A DNA stretch of 64,000 nt from CBDBCU01 sp965203435 (GCA_965203435.1 CBDBCU010000003.1:186001-250000); one strand, 5' to 3'. Positions 40,718-49,645 are shown, counted from the first letter of the stretch. Numbers and translations: made by a program. Notes: generated from the sequence alone by a model not told the origin.

Positions 40718-41536
40718 ATGATTGAAAAATTAGCCGCCGGGCGGCGGCGGATGCACGAAATTGTCGAGGTGGCTCCCCCCGGCGACCGGGCCAGCGCCCT
40801 CTTTGACTGGTGCATCATCACCCTGATCCTGGTCAACACCGTGGCCTTGACCCTCAGCACGGTACAGGCCATTAACGCCGTGGCCGCCGACTTCTTTTTC
40901 TACCTGGAGGCGGGGTCGGTAGCCCTCTTTATCGTCGAGTATGCCCTGCGGGTCTGGGCCTGCACCGCCGAGGAAAAGTACGCCCATCCCTTTTGGGGGC
41001 GGGTCAAGTTTGCCCTGACCCCCCTGCTGCTGATCGACCTGATTGCCATTCTCTCTTTCCTGCTGCTGCCGGTTATGGGCGGGGACTGGAATCTGATGGA
41101 AATGCGGATAATCCGCCTGGTGGCCCGGGCCGCCCGCCTGGGCCGCTACTTCAGCGGCATCCGCACTTTGGGGCAGGTAGTAACCAACAAGCGCTACGAA
41201 CTGCTGACCGTGGGGCTGGTGCTGGGGGTGATGCTGGTGCTGGCGTCAACCCTGATGTATTACGCCGAACACCAAGCCCAGCCGGAAAAGTTCGCCAGCA
41301 TCCCGATGACGATGTGGTGGAGCATCATTACCCTGACCACGGTGGGCTATGGCGATGTTTCCCCGGTAACGCCGTGGGGGCAGGTGATGGCCGGGGTTAT
41401 CGCCGTAACCGGCATCGGGATGTTTGCCCTGCCCACCGGCATCCTGGGTTCCGGCCTGGTGGAAATGATTGAACGCCGCAACACCGCCGCCGTCCGGGAG
41501 TGTCCCCACTGCGGCAAAAGCATTGAGGAGGAGTAA
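40718..41536 (+). CDS. Voltage-gated-type potassium channel subunit
   Basis: 272 residues from the ATG at 40718 (an earlier in-frame start at 40568 would add 50 implausible residues read through the hairpin). Six-TM layout: helices at about 30-50, 60-85, 105-130, then an S4-like RIIRLVARAARLGRYF with Arg every third to fourth residue, then S5, the selectivity filter TVGYGD, and S6 (GIGMFALPTGILGSGLVEMI). The end carries a CPHCGKS zinc-ribbon half. A tetramer in the inner membrane is expected. Relatives are KvAP- or KcsA-like. The final knuckle may bind a metal or a partner. Confidence 0.9.
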   Translation: MIEKLAAGRRRMHEIVEVAPPGDRASALFDWCIITLILVNTVALTLSTVQAINAVAADFFFYLEAGSVALFIVEYALRVWACTAEEKYAHPFWGRVKFALTPLLLIDLIAILSFLLLPVMGGDWNLMEMRIIRLVARAARLGRYFSGIRTLGQVVTNKRYELLTVGLVLGVMLVLASTLMYYAEHQAQPEKFASIPMTMWWSIITLTTVGYGDVSPVTPWGQVMAGVIAVTGIGMFALPTGILGSGLVEMIERRNTAAVRECPHCGKSIEEE

Positions 41537-41545
41537 GGGGGAGAC

Positions 41546-41670
41546 GGATTCAAACATGGATAGACAGGATAAACAGGATTCTATATCTGCCGGGAACGGT
41601 TATTGACCGTCAGTACCGTTCTAATCCGATACAAAAATCCTGTCTATCCTGTCTATCCATGTTTGAATCC
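41546..41670. repeat. Family B inverted repeat, copy 3 (most complete)
   Basis: Termini GGATTCAAACATGGATAGAC and its exact inverse GTCTATCCATGTTTGAATCC; the arms extend about 35 bp with few mismatches. The middle contains CAGTACCGTTCTAATC, as in copy 1. It fills the gap between the convergent channel and MFS genes. Confidence 0.9.
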
Positions 41671-41680
41671 GTACTCCCCT

Positions 41681-42946
41681 TTACGGCGCGGCCGCCGCCC
41701 TTATCTGCCGGGTGCGGCCGGTAGCCAGCGGCGTCAGCAGCAAGGCCGGCAATAGCAGCAGCAAGCCGGCCAAGGCGTTCAGGGATATGGCCCAAGCGGT
41801 GCTGAACAGGCTGGCGACAATGCCGATTTCCAAGCCGCCCAGGGGCGTGCCAATGCCGATGCAAACGCTCATCAGGCCGACCATCCGCCCCCGCATTTCC
41901 GGCGGCGCGGCCAGCATCGTAATCGTGCTTTGCATCGTCCCGAACCCGGCCTGCCCAATGCCGCCCAGGATCAGCAGCCCGAAAGCCAGCAGATACCAGG
42001 GCGACCAGACAAAGAACATTGCCATCACCAGCACCACGGTGGAGCCGATAAGAAAGACCAGGCCATGCCGTTCCAGGTTCCGGGTCAGGGCCATCGTCCC
42101 GGCTCCCAGCATCTGCCCAATGCCCTCGGCCGCCACCAGCAAGCCCACCAGGGTAGCCCCCACGCCCAGGTTGTTGGCCCCGATGTCCGGGATGAACTGC
42201 TGCATCGGGAAAGCCAGGGCATTCATCACAATGGTCACATACAACATTCCCCACAGCAGCGGCGTATGCAGGGCATAGCGCACCCCATCGCCCAGGCTGC
42301 GCCACAGGGGTTCCACCCGGCTGGTACGCGGCCGATGGGGAATTCGCAGCCGGGTCATAATTTTCAGGTCCAGCAGATGCACCGCCACAATCAGCCCGGC
42401 CGCGCCCACAAAGCCGGCCCGTTCTACCGCATCCGCCCCCAGCCAGGGCAGCAGCAGGCCGCCGGAGGCGTCAATCATAAACCCGCCCAGCATCGGCCCC
42501 GACATCTTGCCGGAAGTGTTGCTGATGGTGTCCAGGGACAGGGCATTGACCAGCCGCCGCTCGCCCACAATATCCAGAATGGCGGTGCGGCGGGACGGGT
42601 CTTCGAGGGATTTGGTCGCCCCCTGCATAAAGACGGCTACAAAGACGTGCCAGGCGACGATGGCGTCCATAATTATCAGCAGCAGCAGCCCGATAGCGAT
42701 GGCGGTGTTGAGCAGCTCCGCGGCAAAGAGAATCCGCCAGCGGTTGAACCGGTCGGCGATAAAGCCGGTGAACGGGGATAGAAAGGGGCGCGGCAGGTTG
42801 TTGAACACCAGCACCAGGCCCAGTTGCAGGGGGGATTGGGTGGCTTGCAGGATGAGCCAGCTGAGCACCAGCAGTTCCATCCGGCGGGAAATTTCCCGCA
42901 GGCTGCCCACATACCAGAGAACCCGGAAGTCCCGGTTTTGCAGCAC
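41681..42946 (-). CDS. MFS transporter (MFS_3/enterobactin exporter-like)
   Basis: 421 residues from a GTG at 42946 (VLQNRDFRVLWYVGSL), the usual start of this branch; a longer version from 43183 adds 79 low-complexity residues and overlaps the next gene, so I reject it. Twelve TM segments expected. The loop 2-3 motif GFIADRFNRWRILFAAELL and the SLDTISNTSGKMSGPMLGG segment are typical of drug, siderophore or unknown-substrate exporters (DUF894-like). Inner membrane. A ribosome binding site before the GTG is not obvious, so the start is uncertain by some codons. Confidence 0.85.
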   Translation of the reverse strand: MLQNRDFRVLWYVGSLREISRRMELLVLSWLILQATQSPLQLGLVLVFNNLPRPFLSPFTGFIADRFNRWRILFAAELLNTAIAIGLLLLIIMDAIVAWHVFVAVFMQGATKSLEDPSRRTAILDIVGERRLVNALSLDTISNTSGKMSGPMLGGFMIDASGGLLLPWLGADAVERAGFVGAAGLIVAVHLLDLKIMTRLRIPHRPRTSRVEPLWRSLGDGVRYALHTPLLWGMLYVTIVMNALAFPMQQFIPDIGANNLGVGATLVGLLVAAEGIGQMLGAGTMALTRNLERHGLVFLIGSTVVLVMAMFFVWSPWYLLAFGLLILGGIGQAGFGTMQSTITMLAAPPEMRGRMVGLMSVCIGIGTPLGGLEIGIVASLFSTAWAISLNALAGLLLLLPALLLTPLATGRTRQIRAAAAP

Positions 42947-43138
42947 GGAAAAGACCGGAACGCCGCCGCCCCTGAACCGCAAAGCAACCCCCTGTCGGTA
43001 AAAATCCGCCGGCCGCCGCCGGGGGCCTAATTGTAACCTAAACCCGCCCGCCGGTGCCGGCCGGCGGCGATAGCCCGGTCCAGGCGGGTCAGGGGATTGG
43101 CAAACAGTGCGGGCATAGGGATATAAATCCAAAAGTTT

Positions 43139-43162
43139 GGGGCGGCCGTTGCCGACCGCCCC
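43139..43162 (-). terminator. Terminator of the endonuclease VII-like gene
   Basis: Minus strand GGGGCGG, loop of ten, CCGCCCC, then AAACTTTTGGATTT. Located 9 nt after the stop codon. The U-run is offset by four bases. Confidence 0.55.
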
Positions 43163-43170
43163 GGGTTGCC

Positions 43171-43809
43171 TTACTTTTGCCACACACGGTGACGGCGGGC
43201 GGCCGAGGTGTTTTTATCACTCCAAACTTTGCGCGGGTAAGCCCCCCCGTTGCGGTACTTGACCGCCCGTTCCGTCTTTTTCAGGTAAGCGAGGGCTTTC
43301 TCCTTAAACTGGCGGGTGGTCATCCCCGTCCGTTTCTTGCAATCCCGAAACGCCGCCTTGGGGACGGCATCCCGCTTTCTGTAGTCTCTCAGCCGTTCAG
43401 GAGTATCGCCGAAGTACCCCAACAGGGTATTGCACGGGTCGCACAGGATACCCCGGACATAGGGCTTGCCATCGGGTTCGGTGTGGTCAACCACATAAAA
43501 GCGCTTGGTATCCCCATACTGGGTAGTCCCATAATAAGGCTTGGTAGCGCCGCACAGGGCGCACTGCTCACCCTGTTTCTTGAACAGGGCTTTCAACTGC
43601 CGCGCCGTCTTGCCATAGCGGGACTCGCAGCCTTTAGGAGGAGTGAACACCATCGGCGGAGCGTTTTTCTTCGCCAGCAAGTTGTCCAACCTGTTAAGGA
43701 TGACGCTCTCCACCCAGGTTTCCCTGGTGTGGGGAGTTTTGGCGGCCGTCTCCTTCAAGATTGCCGCCTGCTCAGTGGACAAATTGATTTCCACTTTCAG
43801 TTTCGGCAT
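43171..43809 (-). CDS. Recombination endonuclease VII-like protein with N-terminal RHH-like segment
   Basis: 212 residues from the ATG at 43809, which follows GGAGGTGGCGCA. The phage T4 Endo VII zinc/active-site pattern is present: CALC (83-86), VVDHTEPDG with D108-H109, GILCDPCNTLLGYFGD with C123-C126 and N127. Endo VII resolves branched DNA, and related domains occur in HNH-type nicking and homing enzymes. The first 45 residues (KLKVEINLSTEQAAILKETA) look like a ribbon-helix-helix or antitoxin-like DNA-binding arm. No phage genes flank it. It may be a solitary mobile or defence nuclease. Confidence 0.85.
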   Translation of the reverse strand: MPKLKVEINLSTEQAAILKETAAKTPHTRETWVESVILNRLDNLLAKKNAPPMVFTPPKGCESRYGKTARQLKALFKKQGEQCALCGATKPYYGTTQYGDTKRFYVVDHTEPDGKPYVRGILCDPCNTLLGYFGDTPERLRDYRKRDAVPKAAFRDCKKRTGMTTRQFKEKALAYLKKTERAVKYRNGGAYPRKVWSDKNTSAARRHRVWQK

Positions 43810-43928
43810 TGCGCCACCTCCGTTTGGATATGCCCTTATTATAAGGCAAGAGTTTTTTAAGCGCAAATTTAATTCGGCTACTTAATCCGCCGGGCCATAG
43901 CATACCCTTGGCAACCTATTTACTTTAC

Positions 43929-44190
43929 CGTCATTCCTACGCAGGCGGGAATCCAGCGGTGGCTGGGCAAGGTTGTGGCATCATAAGGCAGTACCGTTTT
44001 GGGGATTCCCGCGTAAGCGGGAATGACGGTAGGGGGGCAGCCGGAACCCCCATCCGCTCATCCTGAACTTGTTGAAGGATGGCCCGCCGCCCTTTCGGAC
44101 CATCCGGCCTTTCCCGCCGCCGTTGCCCACCCTTCAACAAGTTCAGGATGAGCGGATAGGGGTCTGCGGGAAGGACGGTGGGGTAGGGGG
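43929..44190. repeat. Family A copy followed by an inverted pair of family C
   Basis: Family A: left arm variant with CCTACGCAGGC, middle TTGTGGCATCATAAGGCAGT, right arm GCGTAAGCGGGAATGACGGT. Then CCGCTCATCCTGAACTTGTT at about 44055 and its inverse CTTCAACAAGTTCAGGATGA at about 44130, which could form a long cruciform. Then GGGAAGGACGGTGG remnants. Confidence 0.85.
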
Positions 44191-44206
44191 GACGGTGGGG
44201 GATGCT

Positions 44207-44920
44207 TTACCGTACTCCTTGCCCCACGGCGCCGAGCAGGATGGCGTCTTTAAGAATCAGCACTTCGCCCTCCAGGCGGGCTTGGCCCTGGGCGATGGTT
44301 TGCACTTCCTCGACCAGTTCTTTGACTTGGCCGGCCAAGTCTTTCAGCTGGTCGGTCAACCCTTGCACCTGGTGGTCGGTACGGACCTGAGCCTGGGCGA
44401 TGCCTTTCACCTCAGCGGTCAGGTCTTGCAGCTGGTCGCCCTGGCGTTTCACCTGGGCGGTCAGGGCTTGCATCTGGACGGTCAACTCTTTCACCTGGAG
44501 GTCGGTACGGACCTGGGCCTGGGCGAGGGTTTTCACCTCAGCGGCCAACTCTTTCATCTGGTCGCCTTGGTGTTTCACTTGGTCGGTCAAGCCTTGGACT
44601 TGCTGGTCGGTGCGGGCTTGGGCGATGGCCAGGGCTTTCATCTCAGCAACCAAGTCTTTCATCTCAACGGCCAGCTCTTTCACTTGGTCGGTCAAGACTT
44701 CCACTTGGTGGTCGGTGCGGATTTGGGCCTGGGTGACGGCGCGCACTTCATCGGTCAAGCGGTCGATGCGCGCATTGGTATTCTCGATGTTGCGCGTGGC
44801 GCGGCGATCCATCCGGAGTAGCAGGGTTACGATCAGGCCGGCAAAGGCAGCGATTACGGTCAGCAGGGCGATGCCCACCCCGATAATGCTGACGATCTCC
44901 GGGGACATTTCCGGCGGCAT
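44207..44920 (-). CDS. Membrane-anchored coiled-coil protein with internal repeats
   Basis: 237 residues from the ATG at 44920 (AGGAG at 6 nt). One TM helix near the N-terminus (SIIGVGIALLTVIAAFAGLI), then a long coiled coil made of repeats of the type AQAQVRTDHQVQGLTDQVKD with Val/Leu/Met at heptad positions; about seven repeats can be counted. The DNA is correspondingly repetitive. Such proteins resemble DUF1640/RmuC-like or methyl-accepting coiled-coil arms; I do not assign a family. It probably forms trimers or bundles at the membrane. A single gene, divergent from glnS. Confidence 0.75.
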   Translation of the reverse strand: MPPEMSPEIVSIIGVGIALLTVIAAFAGLIVTLLLRMDRRATRNIENTNARIDRLTDEVRAVTQAQIRTDHQVEVLTDQVKELAVEMKDLVAEMKALAIAQARTDQQVQGLTDQVKHQGDQMKELAAEVKTLAQAQVRTDLQVKELTVQMQALTAQVKRQGDQLQDLTAEVKGIAQAQVRTDHQVQGLTDQLKDLAGQVKELVEEVQTIAQGQARLEGEVLILKDAILLGAVGQGVR

Positions 44921-45029
44921 ATTCGTCTCCTGCCTTTGAGCTTGTTGGACTTGCCGGCAAGGATACCACTGCCGGCGGGTTTTGTCCAGGGGCGGGAGCA
45001 AGGGGCGGGCGGGATGGCCGCTTGCCCCT

Positions 45030-45058
45030 TTGCCTATTCCCGGCTACTGTGCTATAAT
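45030..45058 (+). promoter_or_regulatory. Promoter of glnS
   Basis: TTGCCT (45030-45035), 17-nt spacer, TATAAT (45053-45058); leader about 65 nt to the ATG at 45131. Confidence 0.7.
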
Positions 45059-45130
45059 AACCCTGGTTCATCCTTAATCCATCCCATCCCGACCCTGAAC
45101 AGAAACAGAAAGAAAGGGCAACTGGCGGTT

Positions 45131-46846
45131 ATGACCACTTCCGACCCGGCTCCGGGCGTCGACTTTATCCGCGGCATCATTCAGGCCGACTTGCAGGCCG
45201 ACAAGTATGGCGGCCGGGTCGTTACCCGCTTTCCGCCGGAACCCAACGGCTATCTGCACATCGGCCACGCCAAAGCCATCTGCCTGAACTTCGGCGTCGC
45301 CGCCGAATATCCCGGCGGCGTCTGCCATCTGCGCTTTGACGACACCAATCCGGCCCGGGAGGACATCGAGTATGTCCAATCCATTCAGGAGGATGTGCGC
45401 TGGCTGGGCTTCGACTGGGGGCCGCATCTTTACTACGCCTCCGACTACTTCGACGCCCTGTACGCCTTTGCCGAACAGCTGATTCAGCAGGGCCAAGCCT
45501 ATGTGGACAGCCTTTCCGCCGACGAAATCCGCGACTATCGCGGCACCTTGACCGAGCCCGGCCGGGAAAGTCCCTACCGCCAGCGCCCGGCGGCGGAAAA
45601 CCTGGATCTGTTCCGCCGGATGCGGGCCGGAGAGTTTCCCGACGGCGCCCATGTGCTGCGGGCCAAGATTGATATGGCCGCGCCCAACCTCAATATGCGC
45701 GACCCCACTCTCTACCGCATCCGCCGGGCCGCCCATCACCGCACCGGCGACCAGTGGTGCATCTACCCGATGTACGACTACGCCCACGCCCTTTCCGATT
45801 CCCTGGAGCGCATTACCCATTCCCTTTGCACTCTGGAGTTTGAGGATCACCGGCCCCTGTACGATTGGACCCTGGCCGAGTTGGATGTGTACCGTTCCCA
45901 GCAGATTGAGTTTGCCCGCCTGAACTTGTCCAACACCGTGATGAGCAAGCGGCGGCTGCTGCAATTGGTGCAAGGCGGCTATGTTTCCGGCTGGGACGAC
46001 CCCCGGATGCCGACCATCAGTGGCCTGCGCCGTCGCGGCTACACCCCGGAATCCATCCGCGATTTCTGCGAGCGGATTGGCATTGCCAAGCGGGATACCG
46101 TTACCGACCTGGCCCTGTTGGAGCATTGCCTGCGGGAGGACCTGAATCGCCGCGCCCCCCGGGCCATGGCCATCCTGCGCCCCCTGAAAGTCATCATCGA
46201 CAACTATCCGGAAGGGCAGGAAACCTGGTTTGACGCGGTCAACAATCCGGAGGATGAACGGATGGGTTCCCGGCAAGTTCCCTTTTCCCGGGAAATTTAC
46301 ATTGAGCGGGAGGATTTTCAGGAAAACCCGCCGCCGCGCTTTTTCCGCTTGGCCCCCGGCCGGGAAGTGCGGTTGCGCTACGCCTGCTATATCACCTGCC
46401 GGGAAGTGGTCAAAGACCCGGCCACCGGGGAAGTGGTCGAGTTGCACTGCGATTATGACCCGGAATCCCTGGGCGGCTCCACCCCGGACGGGCGGCGGGT
46501 ACGCGGCACTCTGCACTGGGTTTCCGCCCCCCATTCCCATCCCGCCCAAGTCCGCCTGTACGACCGCCTGCTGTTAGAGGAGGGGGAATTGGAATCCGCC
46601 GCGGATGCCGCGGCCGCCGATACCCCGGATTTTATCGCCCGGCTGAATCCTAATTCTCTGGAAACCCTGACCGACTGCCGCATTGAGCCGTCCCTGCTGA
46701 CAGCGGAGCCGGGCAGCCGTTGGCAGTTCGAGCGGCAAGGCTATTTCTGCGTCGATGCGGTGGATTCCCGGCCCGGGGCGCCGGTTTTCAACCGCACCGT
46801 CCCCCTGCGGGACACCTGGGCGCGCATTGCCCGCAGCGGGGGGTAG
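45131..46846 (+). CDS. glnS: Glutaminyl-tRNA synthetase
   Basis: 571 residues. Charges tRNA-Gln directly with Gln. Class I motif HIGH in PPEPNGYLHIGHAKA, KMSKS equivalent VMSKRRL, and a two-barrel anticodon-binding C-terminal half (from about residue 340). Lacks the long N-terminal Yqey-like extension of some species and resembles the proteobacterial type, which many bacteria acquired by transfer. I start at ATG 45131; a longer frame to 44936 would read through the promoter. Presence of glnS means gltX at 47215 need not be non-discriminating. C-terminus ends PLRDTWARIARSGG. Confidence 0.95.
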   Translation: MTTSDPAPGVDFIRGIIQADLQADKYGGRVVTRFPPEPNGYLHIGHAKAICLNFGVAAEYPGGVCHLRFDDTNPAREDIEYVQSIQEDVRWLGFDWGPHLYYASDYFDALYAFAEQLIQQGQAYVDSLSADEIRDYRGTLTEPGRESPYRQRPAAENLDLFRRMRAGEFPDGAHVLRAKIDMAAPNLNMRDPTLYRIRRAAHHRTGDQWCIYPMYDYAHALSDSLERITHSLCTLEFEDHRPLYDWTLAELDVYRSQQIEFARLNLSNTVMSKRRLLQLVQGGYVSGWDDPRMPTISGLRRRGYTPESIRDFCERIGIAKRDTVTDLALLEHCLREDLNRRAPRAMAILRPLKVIIDNYPEGQETWFDAVNNPEDERMGSRQVPFSREIYIEREDFQENPPPRFFRLAPGREVRLRYACYITCREVVKDPATGEVVELHCDYDPESLGGSTPDGRRVRGTLHWVSAPHSHPAQVRLYDRLLLEEGELESAADAAAADTPDFIARLNPNSLETLTDCRIEPSLLTAEPGSRWQFERQGYFCVDAVDSRPGAPVFNRTVPLRDTWARIARSGG

Positions 46847-46860
46847 GGGGCCGGCTGCGC

Positions 46861-47195
46861 CCCCACCGTCATTCCCGCGTAAGCGGGAATCCCGAAATGC
46901 CTGATGGGTAGTGGGCCGGCGGCAACCCCCTACCGTCATTCCCGCGTAAGCGGGAATCCCGAAATGCCTGATAGGTAGTGGGGCGGCGGCAAACCCCTAC
47001 CGTCATTCCCGCGTAAGCGGGAATCCCGAAATGCCTGATGGGTAGGGGGCCGGCGGCAAACCCCTACCGTCATTCCCGCGTAAGCGGGAATCCCAAAATG
47101 CCTGATGGTAGTGGGATGGTTTTTTGCAGTACCGTTCGGGATTCCCGCTTACGCGGGAATGACGGTAACTACGCGGGAAGGACGGTAACTAGGTC
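46861..47195. repeat. Family A array: four tandem left arms and one right arm
   Basis: The left arm ACCGTCATTCCCGCGTAAGC begins at 46865, 46932, 46999 and 47066, a period of 67 bp, each followed by CGAAATGCCTGATGGGTAG-like sequence. A single right arm ending GCGGGAATGACGGTAA closes it at about 47167. No gene in this 368-bp gap. It sits directly before the gltX ribosome binding site. Confidence 0.9.
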
Positions 47196-47214
47196 AAAAA
47201 AAGGAGGCGCTATC

Positions 47215-48690
47215 GTGGCTGAGCAAATCCGGGTGCGCTATGCCCCCAGCCCTACCGGCTACCCGCACCTCGGCAACATCCGCACTGCCCTGTTCAACTG
47301 GCTTTTTGCCCGGCGCAACGGCGGCCGCTTTATCGTCCGCATTGAGGATACCGACCGGGAACGGCTGATGCCCGGCGCGGTGGAGGGCATCCTGGACGGA
47401 CTGGATTGGCTGGATATTGACTGGGACGAAGGCCCCCGGGTGGGCGGCGATTTCGGCTCCTATTTCCAGTCGGAACGGCTGCCGCTCTACCACGAAAACG
47501 CGGAACGGCTGATTGCCGGGGGCTATGCCTATCGCTGCTATTGCACCGTGGAACGGCTCAACGCCCTGCGGGAGGAGCAAAAGCGCAACAAGTCCCCCCA
47601 ACTGCGCTACGATCGCCGCTGCCGGGAGCTGACCGCCGGGGAACGCCGTCGCTTGGAATCCGCCGGTACCCCGTCGGTCGTCCGTTTCAGGGCCCCGGAC
47701 GAGGGCCTTACCCGCCTGGACGACCTGATTCGGGGCGAAGTGGAATGGCAGAACGCCCTGCTTGATGATTTCATCCTGCTCAAATCCGACGGCTTTCCCA
47801 CTTACCATCTGGCCGTAGTAACCGACGACCATTTAATGCAGATAAGCCATGTGCTGCGGGCCGAGGAGTGGCTGCCCAGCGCGCCGCGCCACTTGCAGCT
47901 ATACCAGGCCCTGGGCTATCCGCTGCCGCAATACGGCCATCTGCCGATGATTCTCGGCCCCGACCGCACCAAGCTGTCCAAGCGGCATGGGGCTACGGCC
48001 ATAATGGAATACCGGGAGGACGGCTACCTGCCGGATGCCCTCCGCAACTTTATGGTGCTGCTGGGCTGGTCGCTGGACGACAAAACCGAGGTTATGCCCT
48101 TGTCCACCATCCGGGACAACTTTACTCTCGACCGGGTAGGCAAGCCGGCCGCCATTTTCGACCGGGAAAAGCTGGCGTGGATGAATGGGGTCTATATCCG
48201 GGAATTGTCGGATGCGGCCCTGGCCGCGGCGATGCGGCCCTATCTGGAAAGGGATTTGCCGCCGGAACTGCTGCCGGTGGATCGGGATTATCTGACCCGC
48301 ATTGCCCCCCTGGTGCGGGAACGGCTCAAGCTGCTGTCCGAATCCGCCGCCATGACCGCTTGGTTTTTTGCGGCGCAGCCCGATTATGATCCGGCCGACT
48401 TAATCCAACGGGGGATGACCGCCGCCGAAACGGCCGCCGCCCTGGAACGGGCCAAGGCTACTTTGACCGCCGCCCCGGATTTTAATGGCCCGGCGTTAGA
48501 GGAATTGCTGCGGGCTGATGGCGTAGAACTTAACCTTACCCCCCGCCGTTTCTTTGGCGTACTGCGGACGGCGGTCACCGGGCGCAGCGTATCCCCGCCG
48601 CTCTTCGACACCCTGGCGGTACTGGGCCGGGAAAGGGTCTTGTCCCGCCTGCAATGGGCTATAGACGCAGTGCCGGCGGCAGGGGGATAG
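47215..48690 (+). CDS. gltX: Glutamyl-tRNA synthetase
   Basis: 491 residues from the GTG at 47215, preceded by AAGGAGGCGCTATC; no ATG is suitably placed. Motifs: HIGH variant in APSPTGYPHLGNIRTALFNW, KMSKS as KLSKRHG, and a helical-bundle C-terminal domain. Charges tRNA-Glu; because the genome also has glnS it is probably the discriminating form. The matching tRNA-Glu(UUC) is at 51416-51493. The ribosome binding site is very close to the right arm of the family A array, so the array may affect its expression. C-terminus SRLQWAIDAVPAAGG. Confidence 0.95.
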   Translation: MAEQIRVRYAPSPTGYPHLGNIRTALFNWLFARRNGGRFIVRIEDTDRERLMPGAVEGILDGLDWLDIDWDEGPRVGGDFGSYFQSERLPLYHENAERLIAGGYAYRCYCTVERLNALREEQKRNKSPQLRYDRRCRELTAGERRRLESAGTPSVVRFRAPDEGLTRLDDLIRGEVEWQNALLDDFILLKSDGFPTYHLAVVTDDHLMQISHVLRAEEWLPSAPRHLQLYQALGYPLPQYGHLPMILGPDRTKLSKRHGATAIMEYREDGYLPDALRNFMVLLGWSLDDKTEVMPLSTIRDNFTLDRVGKPAAIFDREKLAWMNGVYIRELSDAALAAAMRPYLERDLPPELLPVDRDYLTRIAPLVRERLKLLSESAAMTAWFFAAQPDYDPADLIQRGMTAAETAAALERAKATLTAAPDFNGPALEELLRADGVELNLTPRRFFGVLRTAVTGRSVSPPLFDTLAVLGRERVLSRLQWAIDAVPAAGG

Positions 48691-48727
48691 GTTTGGGCGG
48701 GCCAGGGGATATACCTGACCATCCCTT

Positions 48728-48870
48728 ACCGTCCTTACCGCCTCTAACCGTCATTCCCGCGTAAGCGGGAATCCCGCAGTGGCTTGACAAGGTTGCGGCA
48801 TTATAAAGCAGTACCGTCGGGATTCCCGCTTACGCGGGAATGACGGTAACGTGCGGCGGGAATGACGGTT
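48728..48870. repeat. Family A repeat
   Basis: Degenerate ACCGTCCTTACCGCC, full left arm, middle TTGCGGCATTATAAAGCAGT, right arm ending GCGGGAATGACGGTAA, then a GGGAATGACGGTTT remnant. Between gltX and the AroQ-like gene. Confidence 0.85.
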
Positions 48871-48948
48871 TCCAACGGCGGTGGTATATTCTGATGGCAG
48901 CGCGGCGGCCGCCTCCGGCGGGCCGCCGGAAAATCAAGGAGGCTTTTT

Positions 48949-49380
48949 ATGAGCAAGGTATTGGTAATTCAAGGGGCCGGGATGAATATGCGGGGCAAGG
49001 TTCAGGTGGAAATCTTTGGCCCGCTGACCCTGGCGGAAATCAACGCGCAGGTAGCCGGCTACGCCGCCGACCTGGGGCTGGAAGTGGAGTTTTTCCATTC
49101 CAACCTGGAGGGCGAGGTCGCCAATGCCCTGTATGCCGGCCACGACGGCGATGTGGCGGCGGCGGTGATTAACCCGGCTGGCTATACCAGCCTGAACGGA
49201 GTGCTGCGGGCCGCCATTGCCCAAGTGCGCTTTCCGGTCATCGAGGTTCACGCCTCGAATCCGACGGCCCGGGGCGCGGTGTCGGCAGTCCAGCCGGTCT
49301 GCCGAGGTTCGGTGTACGGATTCGGGGTGTACGGCTACTATCTGGCCCTGCAAGGGGTCAAAAACCTGCTGGGGGCGTAA
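48949..49380 (+). CDS. Type II 3-dehydroquinase (AroQ) homologue with altered active site
   Basis: 143 residues, exactly family size, with the flavodoxin-like fold motifs VLVIQGAGMNMRGK, NPAGYTSLNG and FPVIEVHASNPTARGA. Several residues needed by AroQ are missing: the catalytic Tyr (xEVYG) is Phe23 (EIFG), the loop Arg (GxREP) is replaced (GKVQV), and the QSNHEGEL His is Leu (HSNLEGEV). The other active His101 (VHxSN) is kept. It may catalyse a different step or bind a related ligand. ATG at 48949 after AAGGAGG. No shikimate genes nearby. Confidence 0.75.
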   Translation: MSKVLVIQGAGMNMRGKVQVEIFGPLTLAEINAQVAGYAADLGLEVEFFHSNLEGEVANALYAGHDGDVAAAVINPAGYTSLNGVLRAAIAQVRFPVIEVHASNPTARGAVSAVQPVCRGSVYGFGVYGYYLALQGVKNLLGA

Positions 49381-49435
49381 GGGGGCGGCCGGGATCCGGA
49401 CATTTGCCGGGTATCATCCGCTTATCCTGAACCGG

Positions 49436-49612
49436 GCATCCCACCGCTCATCCTGAACTTGTTGAAGGATGAACACCCTGTAACCGAACGGATCCCGGCC
49501 GGCCCCGGCTTGCGGTTTTCCCGGAAATAACCCATCCCTTTGCTTTCAAGACTTCGCTACCCGTACAACCAGCTCCCGTCGCCCCTTCAACAAGTTCAGG
49601 ATGAGCGGAAAT
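49436..49612. repeat. Two family C elements
   Basis: CCGCTCATCCTGAACTTGTT (49446-49465) and the inverse CTTCAACAAGTTCAGGATGA (49587-49606). They flank about 120 bp without a recognisable gene. Confidence 0.75.
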
Positions 49613-49645
49613 CTCAAAAGCAAAGGGAATGGCAGCAGGTTGGGC

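Noticed and set aside
42947..43183. N-terminal extension of the MFS transporter to 43183
   Set aside because: Pro/Arg-rich, non-homologous looking, and overlaps the 3' end and terminator of the next gene.
43171..43809. Endonuclease VII-like gene as part of a prophage
   Set aside because: No other phage structural, integrase or lysis genes on either side.
46861..47167. CRISPR array suspected from regular 67-bp spacing of a palindromic unit
   Set aside because: The stretches between the arms are near-identical, not unique spacers; the unit is a dispersed family A repeat and there are no cas genes.
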